Assembly (NCBI GenBank): GCA_009733575.1
Contig: ML770323.1
Coordinates: forward strand, 1 to 10,731
Reading direction: 5' to 3'
Source: Gymnopus androsaceus JB14
Taxonomy: Eukaryota > Basidiomycota > Agaricomycetes > Agaricales > Omphalotaceae
DNA length: 10,731 nucleotides
The notes below the pieces were generated by a model. The model saw only the letters and a program-made list of their open reading frames with translations. It was not told the origin of the DNA and ran no database searches. Made by a program: the position numbers and the translations under genes. Shown in pieces: positions 1-7,719 of the stretch (positions are counted from its first letter, which is position 1; every line of letters begins with the position of its first letter).

Positions 1-153
1 AACAAGTCTCTAAAAGCCAACCCATTTGCCTAGGCATCATGGGCAGCTTGTTCAAATCATTGAGTGGAGAGTTGGACGCTTTTCATCTGACGAGCTGAGT
101 ATGGTTTGGATGAAGGTTGACCTGGAAGCACTGAATGGAAGCGTTCATGTGGA

Positions 154-2155
154 TTACAGGCAATGAAGTTTTCGGTTGACAAGCGCGCGCACTTTTTCCA
201 CTTCTGAAAAATCGTGGCTCCTGAGATTGGTTGCAGTGCCCTCAAGCAACGGATATCTCTTGGTGGCTTCCAAGCGAAATTCCGGATTGATGATTGAGAG
301 TGTGTCAGGGAGGATCATGAGATGATTGGTGTCAATGACACCATTGAAAGATGGAGAGCTATAGGTTCCGTGCAGCGGACCATATGTGTTAACAACAACA
401 ATCTCTGGAACCTTGCGGGCGATGTTTGAAATGATTATGTAGCCGGGGAAAAAGATAGACGAAAACATTAGCATCCAAACGGGAGAAAAGCCATGGATAG
501 GTTTGCGAGGAACACATCATCCCAAATCCCGGGGGTATGGATGATCAGAAGCGTATAGAGTGTCCTTACGGAACGCCTCCAGAGGGCTTTCATTGTGCGG
601 ACAGTCATCTTTTGTTACCTGCCAAACATTAGTACTTGTGGATGACATAAAACAAGACAACAAACCCGCTCTTCAAGGAAGCGGACCAAAGTTCCAACAA
701 CCCCAGGATGCAAACCCAGGTCCAATGTTGGACCCCTCACCATCAACGCCGTTGCCTTTGTGGGGGAAGCATATTTGATGATCTCATCTTCCCATGCCTG
801 AGGCAAGCGCTTATGCAACTCCAAGCAGGAAGTTAGATGCTGCTTTGTGAACGCTAGGTAGAGTTGCCTGCCTGGCATATCAAAAAGACTCATGCGCAAG
901 TGAGATGGGATATCTTCAGGCGGTGAGTGGGACAGGGGGTCGGAATGGCTGCCAAAACTGCCAGCAGCAATTACGTAGACATTAGGGTACGGCGGCTGGC
1001 GATAAAGGTTTTTCCACCAGTTGTTGTTTGGATATGTGTGCTGAGATTCGTCAAGGAGCAGATAGAGAGGTCTCTTAGAGTCAGGGTTGCCTATATATTC
1101 GAGAAACTCTCCAGGTGATCCGATCACTGTTAAAAGATTATAGGCGAGCTCAACCAAGAACGTTCTCGTTTTCTCACCTGTTGAAAACTGGAGAGAACAG
1201 TCTGGTAAGTGTTCCAAGAGAACGAGAGCAATTCGCTTCAAGAATGTGGTTTTGCCTGAGCAAGGCGGCGCCTGAATCTACTCAATTTCAGTACAATTCA
1301 ATCACTATAAGTTTTAACAAAGCTCACCAAAAGAAAATGGTTGTCACCGACGAATTGAATGACTTTTTCCGCAAGATCTTTTTGGACGACATTATACCCA
1401 GATTGATCAAAGTATTTCTTCGCCCCATTGATATTAACCGGTGTTTTGGTTGTCAGTGGACATGCTCCCCAATGCACGCCGCAACAAACAAGGCACGAAT
1501 CACATATCAATTTAGTCTTGGTAGTCCCAGTGTACCTGCAGTAGCCGAATTCAAGTACTTTGCTGTAGAATCCTGACCGCTCCAAAGATCGGCAGTAATC
1601 GAGATCATTGGAATAGAAATCCAGATATGATGACCCGTTTCCAAAACATGTTACGGATGCTTCGGGCAAAGTTTGGATGGTAGAGTCACCGGAAAACCAT
1701 TCATGGATTCAGGCTCAAGTTTGACCCAGCCCAGGTAGTATACACCATCATCATCCTGCAAGCCATGAAAAGTGAAAATGATGGATTGGCTGTCTTCGCC
1801 AATCCAAACATTGCCCTTCCACCTGACTTGTTCAAAGAGATAGACGACACTACAGGGCCCAGTAGGTACTGTGAGCATACTCCCGCCCATGTCTATTACA
1901 TTAAGAGCAAATGTTTGAAGTTGATTCTGGTCAGAAGAATACGCGAAGGTTGCATCCTTAAGCAGTTGAGGAAATGCCTGCCAGAGACCTTCGGGTTGTG
2001 CACGAAACCCCAAACAAGAGAATCGTGGGACCTTTGCAACCTGGATCTGCAACATATAGGATTAGATTAATATTGGGTTTCAGCTGCATACGTACATTAG
2101 GCTTAGCAATGCTTGCACTTTGTGTGTGGTTGGTCGTCATCCTATAGATATGCAT
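154..2155 (-). pseudogene. Crinkler/RHS-like P-loop NTPase gene, broken
   Basis: Five exons read on the minus strand: 2155-2096 (ATG at 2155, or 2140, which I prefer), 2046-1328, 1277-1178, 1126-666 and 618-154; the introns are 47-51 nt with GT/AG ends. From 2140 the model is about 596 residues. Exon 3 opens with a Walker A motif, APPCSGKT (about residues 258-265; 1271-1248). A Walker B, LYLLLDES (about 309-316), follows, then a region with HPGVVGTLVRFLEE typical, as I recall, of Crinkler-RHS-type NTPases. The N-terminal 255 residues would be the header region; the last 154 residues are unrecognised. Two breaks are visible. Exon 2 is 719 nt and must change frame near 1690-1705, where a WVKLEPES frame passes into an STIQTLPEAS frame. 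Exon 5 has an in-frame TGA at 517-519, with the same frame open on both sides. Crinkler-type proteins are host-directed or inter-organism effectors; here that role is only inferred from family resemblance. The loss of function is inferred too: a sequencing error or a missed intron could explain either break. Confidence 0.6.
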
Positions 2156-2218
2156 GATGAGAACAGAGACAATGAGAGAGACAATGTGAGAATGGCGTGG
2201 TTACAGCGATGCACTATG

Positions 2219-2228
2219 CCTATATATG
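2219..2228 (-). promoter_or_regulatory. TATA-like box upstream of the NTPase gene
   Basis: Read on the minus strand this is CATATATAGG, about 80 nt upstream of the ATG at 2140 and 64 nt upstream of the ATG at 2155. Position and sequence suit a fungal TATA element. No transcription start can be seen directly. Confidence 0.4.
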
Positions 2229-2423
2229 CCATAGGAACGCACGGCAGCATACAATAGGTGAGGATCTGTACCCGGACAATCGTGAGAATGTAGACTACTA
2301 TCAAACTCTCTAAAAGAAAAAGATAGATTTGTTCACTAGGAGTACGAAGAAAGAGCTTTACTCAATGTGAAGGTCATTGAGGAGGCTGAGGAGGCTTATG
2401 CCCTACTGATGGTGGTCCTAAAA
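2229..2423. other. Intergenic stretch upstream of the NTPase gene
   Basis: No gene is supportable here. It contains a small direct duplication, GAGGCTGAGGAGGCT, at about 2381-2396. A second short duplication of GAGACAAT lies just outside at 2166-2186. Confidence 0.5.
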
Positions 2424-2505
2424 CAAGCGAAGCAGAAGTTGCTTACATGATGCACGCGTGTACATATAGTTGCCATTGGCCAAATTCTACAACCCGGCGC
2501 TTGAG
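2424..2505 (-). repeat. Dispersed repeat, copy 1 (inverted)
   Basis: Its reverse complement matches 6583-6676 closely, sharing AGCAACTTCTGCTTCGC, the core around GAATTTGGCC, and GGCAACTATA. It lacks the ACTTCCTTTTTG stretch present in copies 2 and 3. It lies head-on to copy 2 with about 25 nt between, so the pair could form a large imperfect hairpin. Read on the plus strand it encodes SEAEVAYMMHACTYSC followed by PNSTT, matching the minus-strand translation of the other two copies. The family therefore looks derived from a protein-coding sequence. Confidence 0.75.
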
Positions 2506-2529
2506 CGTCTTTTCAAGCTTACACTCTGG

Positions 2530-2637
2530 TAAGCGCCAACTTCCTTTTTGGTTGTGGAATTTTGCTGACGGCAACCATAAGTAAACGCATGTATCATGTA
2601 AGCAACTTTCGCGGCACTTGCGTCTGTACCACCAGGT
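2530..2637 (+). repeat. Dispersed repeat, copy 2
   Basis: Shares the run ACTTCCTTTTTGGTTGTGGA and the CATGTAAGCAACTT segment with copy 3, at lower identity between them. Its minus strand is open over 2487-2699 (AKVAYMIHAFTYGC, then NSTTKKEVGA), with an ATG at 2699. This could be a relic of the source gene of the family. No recognised domain, and no evidence that it is expressed. Confidence 0.75.
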
Positions 2638-2985
2638 GCTGCAGTGGCGTTGCCCTCGACAATGGCCAACTGCTCTTCGATGCTGCTCCAATTATTCATT
2701 ATACCGTTATCCTCAAATAATTAGAACCTTAAGAAAAGCAGTCGCGGTCAGCGACTCATGCGAGCACACTGGGCCTGTGGCACTGGGCAAATTAAGGTGC
2801 ATGCGAGCAGACCCTGTCAAATGAGGGCTACCGAGTGCGTTTAAAGCTGATTTGCTTTCGTGCCCACTAATAATTGCGCTTCTGTTGCATATTTCAATAG
2901 ATTATACTACACAATGAAGAGTAAGCTCAGTATGGACTGGGGAGACTATTTGGGTATTGCATTAGGTCCGTTCTCCCTCAAGGTT
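2638..2985. other. Intergenic stretch downstream of the WD40 gene
   Basis: No supportable gene apart from the upstream end of the coding-like minus-strand frame that runs to 2699. CATGCGAGCA occurs twice (2757-2766 and 2801-2810) and CACTGGGC occurs twice between them, so the stretch contains short duplications. The 3' UTR of the minus-strand WD40 gene should lie in its right half. Confidence 0.4.
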
Positions 2986-4463
2986 TTAGCATACTGAGTA
3001 CAAGTAGCTATGATAGGAACATGCTGTTGCAACTTCAGTTGTTGTGCTCCCCTTGGAACAGCGAATCGGACACACCAAGATATTCTCAAGAACGAAAAGC
3101 GTTGACAGGACCACTAGGAGCAGCCAAGGCCCATCATAGGTTGCCCCCCTCTTCTTATCGTTCTTAATGAGCGAAATCGAAACCTTCTCCCGCACCTGAA
3201 TCACTGTTTGACCTACGTTTTTGCCAGATTGTCCTACCAGAATCAGCGGAATTCCTGCCACCTCAATGCTCTGCTGCAGAATCAGAAACCTTGCGCATCT
3301 CTATCAATACCTTTGCTTACCGCAATTGACTGGACCCATTCTTCAACGCCGACATGAATCATATCATTGATCTTTCCGGTACGACGGTCGAAAATATAAA
3401 TTTTTCCATGGTCGCTTCCACAGATCATCGTACTGGCACCATCATGGAAGGCCACATTTTGAGACCTGCGCTCGCTGTGAGGTATGCTGAAGGTCTTGAG
3501 CCTCTCCATGCCCGAAAGCTTGTAGAGCGCTATGCCTTGAGATACGTATCGATCATAGGATGCATAGCGATCGCAATCCTCCTTCATGTTGATAGCGGCG
3601 TGGCCTCTGCTACTATTAGCGGATTCATGCAATAATCATCCGAGTCCACTTACATGACAGTACCGGTATCTTTGGACTTTAGAGGACCTGCCCGTTATCG
3701 TTCAAGATGTGGCTATCGTACACTGTAAGTATGTGTAAAAATATAGCCTTAACAAACACTTACATGACTCCGTCTTCCCTGCCAAAGGTCCAAAGCTCTG
3801 GCCCGCGTACGCCAGATTGTCCAAAGACGACTGCTTGCGGCCAGTGCTTTGGTATTGCCACCGATTTCACCAGTATCGGCCACATCGCTCCATCGATGAT
3901 GAAACGATGTACTACTTCTGATCGGTGCACAATACCAAGGTGTCCTGAGCTCGGATCATATGCCATCGATGATATCTCTTGGCCTTCTACGCCTCCAGTC
4001 AGACGTTTGCTGAAAACCTCAGTAAACTAATCGGTATGTCAGCGATATTGATCCAGAAGCATCATTGAGGACTAACGTTTACTCCATTTCTTCGCCAGAC
4101 GCATAAGTATCCGTCGTCGGTTCCAAACGCAATCCCTTCTTCTGCATCGTCAGGTTTTGTGATCCAAACAACTGCCGTGGTATAGCCCCGATCTGAGGCT
4201 CCTGCGGGTGTTTCCAAAAGTTTTGCACTAGGTAAGTGCCAGATTTTGGTTCCCTCTTCGCCTTGAAATGACGGTAAAACTCGATAGATTTTCGATGGAC
4301 TTTGTAGAATCAAACACTCACCCCCAGAAGCGACATAAGTTCCTAAAGGATGAACCGCGATGGACGTCACTGGTCCCAGCTGGCCTTCAAGGACACCACG
4401 CAGCGCATATTTGCTGCGATCGCTTGTCATCTTGTCAGCGTTTCTTTTTGGTGTTAGCTTCAT
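2986..4463 (-). CDS. WD40-repeat protein with C-terminal membrane helix; one exon disrupted
   Basis: Six exons on the minus strand: 4463-4322, 4261-4083, 4026-3764, 3722-3654, 3606-3321 and 3273-2986. Introns are 41-60 nt with GT/AG ends, and the phases agree throughout. The model is 408 residues, or 385 without exon 4. The ATG at 4463 precedes a first WD repeat (GPVTSIAVHPLGTYVASGG ... GTKIWHL). Further blades end in GYLCVW, ELWTFGRED and GKIYIFDRRTG. A hydrophobic segment, WLLLVVLSTLFVLENILV, lies near the C-terminus and suggests a tail-anchored membrane protein. WD40 propellers are protein-interaction scaffolds; the partner is unknown. Exon 4 is the odd part: it is 69 nt, entered and left in phase 2, and contains TAG (3713-3715) and TAA (3695-3697). 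Joining exon 3 directly to exon 5 keeps the frame, so the protein could survive by skipping it; otherwise this is a recent pseudogene. Confidence 0.75.
3654..3722 (-). other. Stop-containing 69-nt exon of the WD40 gene
   Basis: It is bounded by ACAG and GTAAGT in the correct orientation. Its last eight codons read like the rest of the family (SKDTGTV running into IGHAAI of the next exon), so the reading frame is probably right. Two stops fall in its first half. Its length is divisible by three and both flanking introns are phase 2. Confidence 0.55.
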
Positions 4464-4668
4464 CTTGAGGAGTGCTTAGTTGGACCTCTATAACGCAAGA
4501 CTGAAGGGCTTTATGCTCACGAAAAGAACAAAAAAGCTTTTGTTCTTTTTCCAACTTTTGTTCGCATGCCCTAATCATGGACGGCAGGCATTCCAGTGTC
4601 AAAACCGGAGTTGATTCGCTCGAATAGCTACTCTTCTTTCCCCCTTCTTGCGCCGGCGCACTCTCACA
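4464..4668. promoter_or_regulatory. Divergent intergenic region (WD40 gene / 233-aa gene)
   Basis: These 205 bp separate two divergently oriented start codons and must hold both promoters. There is no clear TATA box. The main feature is the palindrome at 4521-4551. A pyrimidine-rich stretch (CTCTTCTTTCCCCCTTCTTG) precedes the plus-strand ATG at 4669, as is common at fungal transcription starts. Confidence 0.5.
4521..4551. repeat. A/T-rich palindrome between divergent genes
   Basis: AAAAGAACAAAA and TTTTGTTCTTTT are perfectly complementary 12-nt arms around AAGC. It sits 58 bp from one ATG and 118 bp from the other. It could be a two-sided binding site or a hairpin; a terminator role is unlikely because transcription should leave this region in both directions. 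Confidence 0.7.
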
Positions 4669-5471
4669 ATGTCTTCAGCCTCCTCCTTCCAACTCACAAC
4701 CGATACATTCTCTCCTCCAATAATCGACACATTCTCTCCTCGTGTAGCACCGCGACCACGAGTAATTCCGGTCTACGCGACATCTATCCCTCGACGCTTG
4801 AAGCGTTCACTATCTATTCACCAGACCCTCCGCGTCAAACCCATCTTTCATCCCTATTCTCGTAGGTCAGATCGACCTCCACCTATCGGAATCGGTATTG
4901 GTATCGCCCCACCTTCCCCCCAAGACTCGTCTGTCGAGTCATACAAGGGGGCAACTCCTCCAGGTTCTCCGTTGAGTGAACTAGATGACTCCATCAACTC
5001 GTTACCTGGAGTTCGCACAATCCTTACACCCCCACCGAAAAGTAAGCTTACCGTGAACGCGGTGGGCTGGTCAGATGCTTTGAAGGCATCTTATCGTGTA
5101 AGCTCTCCGTGTTGTTATCGTATCTCCCTATCAGCTCAAACTGTCTAGAAAACTGCCCGCGAAGCTGTCGACTTGTATCTAAATGTTCAGCATAACCTCG
5201 CACAACAAAATGCAGATGTTCTGGACAAAGCTCGTACACATGTAAGTTTTCAAATTCCCAACATGTAGTGCTCTTTGACAATACCCTTTAGATTGAACAT
5301 GAATTACCTGCTCTCAGAAATCATCAAGACCATTGGGGTGCAGATATACTGTTGCGAGAACAACTCAAAAATAAGAAAGACACTCTAGCGAAAGCGGACA
5401 AACGCGGAGCGGGGTCTGAGAAGCAAGAAGGAGAGTCTTCTAGGGCTTCAGGAAAGAAGGGACTGAAGTAA
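4669..5471 (+). CDS. Hypothetical protein, Ser/Pro-rich with charged C-terminus
   Basis: Three exons, 4669-5097, 5149-5241 and 5292-5471, give 233 residues. The introns are 51 and 50 nt, both phase 0, with GTAAG donors and TAG acceptors. I chose the ATG at 4669 (context CACAATGT) over the in-frame ATG at 4648, whose extra residues (MRRRTLT) add nothing recognisable. Residues 1-140 are low-complexity and probably disordered: a DTFSP duplication near the start, many arginines, GIGIGIG at about 75-81, and SP/PP pairs. Residues 140-205 look helical (AREAVDLYLNVQHNLAQQNA). The last 25 are a Lys/Glu/Ser tail ending GKKGLK. No catalytic motif, signal peptide or membrane helix is visible. The intact frame across two introns argues that it is a real gene. 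Its 3' end lies within a tandem duplication. Function unknown. Confidence 0.75.
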
Positions 5472-5655
5472 CAATAATGAGCTTACTCGGTACTCGCTTA
5501 TCTTGTGATGTTATTGTTATTTCCATGGGAGTATTTTTTGAAGCAAGAAGGAGTCTTCTAGGGAAGAAGGGAGGGAAGTAACAATAACAATAATGAGCTT
5601 ACTTGGTACGAGCTTATCTCATGGTGTTATTGTTATTTCATTGGGACAATTTTTT
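5420..5655 (+). repeat. Tandem duplication of gene end plus 3' flank (two units)
   Basis: Unit 1 is 5420-5539 (120 bp) and unit 2 is 5540-5655 (116 bp). Both start GAAGCAAGAAGGAG and end in a run of T. Unit 1 holds the last 17 codons and stop of the 233-aa gene. Unit 2 carries a decayed copy of those codons outside the gene, with short deletions and an extra AACAAT. Each unit contains an inverted pair, TAACAATAA ... TTATTGTTA (5469-5477 with 5511-5519; 5585-5593 with 5627-5635). In unit 1 the first arm begins with the stop codon itself. Confidence 0.85.
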
Positions 5656-5873
5656 GAATCTTATGCTACAATTTGAATTGAGAAGCTTGACGAAAAGGGA
5701 AGCGGTATGTCTACTGGGTTTAGGTGACTAGCATTTGTATCGCTTATTGTCAAATTTCCAGATAAAATGCGACAACCCAACAACCCAAAAACCAATCTTC
5801 TCGCCTACCAGCAGCCGGCTGCGATCCCCCATACGCTCTTTACATTGCACCTACGCTCGATATCACACGCATA
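5656..5873 (+). promoter_or_regulatory. Upstream region of the 145-aa gene
   Basis: These 218 bp have no gene. CAACCCAACAACCCAAAAACC at 5773-5793 is a short repeated, C/A-rich stretch, followed by a pyrimidine-rich zone (CTCTTTACATTGCACC) before the ATG at 5874. This fits a fungal core promoter, but no TATA box is obvious. Confidence 0.35.
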
Positions 5874-6408
5874 ATGCCACGAACCCGCCGCACCCTAATT
5901 AAAGTATGTGAAACCTTTCATTCTTGCTATAAGATTTCTAACCAATCAATAGACATGCTGCACCTTTACGATAAAAGCATTCAGGATTTCTACTTCCAAC
6001 GTTTATACATCCCCAAAGATCGCAATAGAATCTACTCATGCACCGACAAATCATGATGTTCCCCGTCTGCCGCTTGTTGAATCGAGCTTCGTGGGCTGGC
6101 CTACTCTCCAGCCTTATGTGCACGACTGCGATGTCATGCTTGGTGTAGACCGATTCCGGGTCTTCTTTCAGAGGCACCAGTATCTCCCGTGGAATCCTGT
6201 ACTCAAAGTCCATGGCGATCTTGTGGTAATGCGAGTCAGTAAAATAAACGCACAGAACGTCGTGAATCCGCGTCCAGGAGACAAGAGACGGGTGGAAAGG
6301 ATTGCAAGACGGTAAGCTGGTGATCCTTTCGCCGGCCTTCACTAATCACTGTCGGGTAGATTTGCTCCCTATCTATCTCGTTTTCAAGAACATCCGGGCG
6401 ACGTGTAA
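5874..6408 (+). CDS. Hypothetical protein, 145 aa, three exons
   Basis: Exons are 5874-5903, 5953-6311 and 6360-6408, with introns of 49 and 48 nt (donors GTATGT and GTAAGC, acceptors TAG and TAG). Exon 2 leaves in phase 2 and exon 3 completes the codon, giving a C-terminus RRFAPYLSRFQEHPGDV before TAA. Exon 1 encodes only MPRTRRTLIK. Other readable stretches are VPRLPLVESSFVGWPTLQPY and the basic, hydrophobic LKVHGDLVVMRVSK. The protein is basic with no visible signal peptide or membrane helix. I do not recognise the family; short basidiomycete proteins with a GDLVVMRV-like strand exist in my memory, but I cannot name them. The agreement of three exons in one frame supports it. The opposite strand is open over 5938-6342, which I regard as a shadow. 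Confidence 0.65.
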
Positions 6409-6489
6409 AGTTGTTGATTCAGCTTCAATAGGCCCGAGTGTTGTGACGACGGCGGGGCTCTAGTACTGGAGATTTAATTTTTATTGTAT
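6409..6489. other. Downstream flank of the 145-aa gene
   Basis: A short non-coding stretch with nothing recognisable apart from becoming T-rich towards the minisatellite that follows. Confidence 0.4.
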
Positions 6490-6562
6490 TGTCTTTTCAA
6501 GTTTTTAGTCGTTTTCAAGTTTTTAATCATTTTCAAATTTTAATCGTTTTCAAATTTTTAAA
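6490..6562. repeat. 18-bp minisatellite, short array (about 4 units)
   Basis: Units resemble TTTTCAAGTTTTTAATCG and drift to the right (one unit is 17 bp and CAAG becomes CAAA). The same unit builds the long array at 10389-10731. It abuts dispersed repeat copy 3. Confidence 0.85.
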
Positions 6563-6582
6563 GTCTTGCGTCACAAGCGCCG

Positions 6583-6700
6583 TCAAGCGCCGACTTCCTT
6601 TTTGGTTGTGGAATTTGGCCGACGGCAACTATAAGTACACGCGCGCATCATGTAAGCAACTTCTGCTTCGCTTGTTTCAGTACCACAACACGGCCCTTGC
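6583..6700 (+). repeat. Dispersed repeat, copy 3
   Basis: Direct relative of copy 2 (2530-2637) and reverse relative of copy 1 (2424-2505). On the minus strand it reads SEAEVAYMMRACTYSCRR, PNSTTKKEVGA and then a stop, so the protein-like pattern is kept with mostly conservative changes between copies. It lies right next to the 18-bp minisatellite; copies 1 and 2 have no such array. Confidence 0.75.
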
Positions 6701-6711
6701 AGAAAGGTCAA

Positions 6712-6734
6712 GGTAAGTCAAGCTTTGACTTACC
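6712..6734. repeat. Perfect hairpin with splice-donor-like arms
   Basis: GGTAAGTCAA and TTGACTTACC are perfectly complementary 10-nt arms around GCT. Each strand therefore starts with a consensus 5' splice-donor GGTAAGT. Its role is unknown. Confidence 0.7.
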
Positions 6735-6890
6735 GTTCTAATATCTGATTCTTTTACAAGGACAAAACTTTGTCTTGCTTGGCGTTCCACGCTGTCACGG
6801 CGTGTATTGTACTTTCAGTTGTTTGACCGACCATTGTTCAGTGTTGCCACGACGCCACGGAAGCTTACATTTAAATAGCTGCTCTTCAAT

Positions 6891-7228
6891 ATGGCCCCCA
6901 GGTCAAAACCCTCCAAGGTCATGGACCTCCTGCTATGCACCTACAGCGAAAAAATAGACGCTTACCCATAATGGTAGGGAGCAGGCCCGTTTGGCATTCC
7001 ATCGGTTTGACCGGGCTTGACACAAAGCGCACTTTAATCGCGTCCATGGACGACATTCGGAAAAAGCAGCCAGTGATCCCTGAGGGGGTCCTGGTAGCCG
7101 TGCTGATTATCCCTCAGAAACATATGCCTGAAACAGTCTTGAAAATGCGCTCAGATTATCAAGATTCACTGGTGCTGCGACGTTGGCCCAAATCATAGGA
7201 CGTGGAGGTGCTTGCCTTGTTTTTGATG
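6891..7228 (+). pseudogene. Decayed coding-like region, frame unresolved
   Basis: Starts at a plausible ATG (context TTCAATATGGCC) whose own frame closes after 27 codons. Two further frames then look protein-like. One is open from before 6935 to a TAG at 7196-7198 (ending DSLVLRRWPKS). The other is broken by TGA at 7018-7020, 7081-7083 and 7129-7131 but ends in a convincing exon edge, GRGGACLVFD followed by GTATGT at 7229. I cannot tell which is ancestral. The intron 7229-7285 (57 nt, ending TCTAG) would join the second frame to the open frame that follows. No recognised domain. Confidence 0.35.
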
Positions 7229-7285
7229 GTATGTTTGTTTCATGGCTTCTGTAAATCCTTCATTCCTTAAAATGGATTTGTCTAG

Positions 7286-7557
7286 ACCAATTCACAGCGT
7301 ATTGTGAGTCTTTTCGAAGCCCGGTGGTGAATCCGATATTGTGGACGAATTCCTTCGTCGCTACTTGCATGAAAATCAGCTCGACCCATCTTATATCGAC
7401 GCCATTTTCAAAATGGGCAATGCTACCAGTTTTTCGGAGTATTTCGCTTGTCACCGCTGGCATCTCTGAAAACATAGACGGTGATTTGCCCCCGTTTGTT
7501 CAGGCCAAGAAAGAGCAAATGGAGAGTAAGAGGGATTGTACGCACTGGCCTCAAGAG
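7286..7557 (+). pseudogene. Coding-like exon upstream of the kinase, unrecognised
   Basis: An open frame bounded by TCTAG and GTACGT, ending KRDCTHWPQE. The intron 7558-7614 (57 nt, ending TTCAG) joins it in frame to 7615, and that frame runs on through the likely kinase start at 7720 to a stop at 7894-7896. A second frame in the same stretch (ESDIVDEFLRRYLHENQ, 7330-7434) also looks protein-like, so a frameshift may be buried here. It could be a leading exon of the kinase gene or a separate gene remnant. Confidence 0.35.
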
Positions 7558-7719
7558 GTACGTAACTAAGCCCTGGTCAATTTGCAGAATACTGATTTCT
7601 GAATGATGCTTCAGAGTCCTGAGATGAGCTTCTTCAAGGTGTATACAAAAATTTCCTTTACCCCAGGGTTGAACCCCTCTGAATTCTGCATAATATCACC
7701 TCCCATTCAGCACTCAAAT

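Noticed and set aside
1..153. Continuation of a gene beyond 154 on the minus strand (a frame with NPHERFHSVLPGQPSSKPYS)
   Set aside because: It overlaps the NTPase end in another frame and I found no splice join; the rest of the stretch holds nothing I can support.
1115..1576. Plus-strand open frame of 153 codons
   Set aside because: Lies opposite the Walker A and Walker B exons of the NTPase, whose motifs and intron phases decide the strand.
4648..4668. Earlier in-frame ATG for the 233-aa gene
   Set aside because: It adds seven basic residues with no signal; the ATG at 4669 has the better context. Not excluded.
5938..6342. Minus-strand open frame of 134 codons opposite the 145-aa gene
   Set aside because: The plus strand gives three exons with matching splice sites and phases over the same DNA; the minus frame has no exon context.
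7260..7475. Minus-strand frame MFSEMPAVTSEILRK...
   Set aside because: Reads plausibly but ignores the plus-strand splice sites at 7285 and 7557; no supporting neighbour on that strand.
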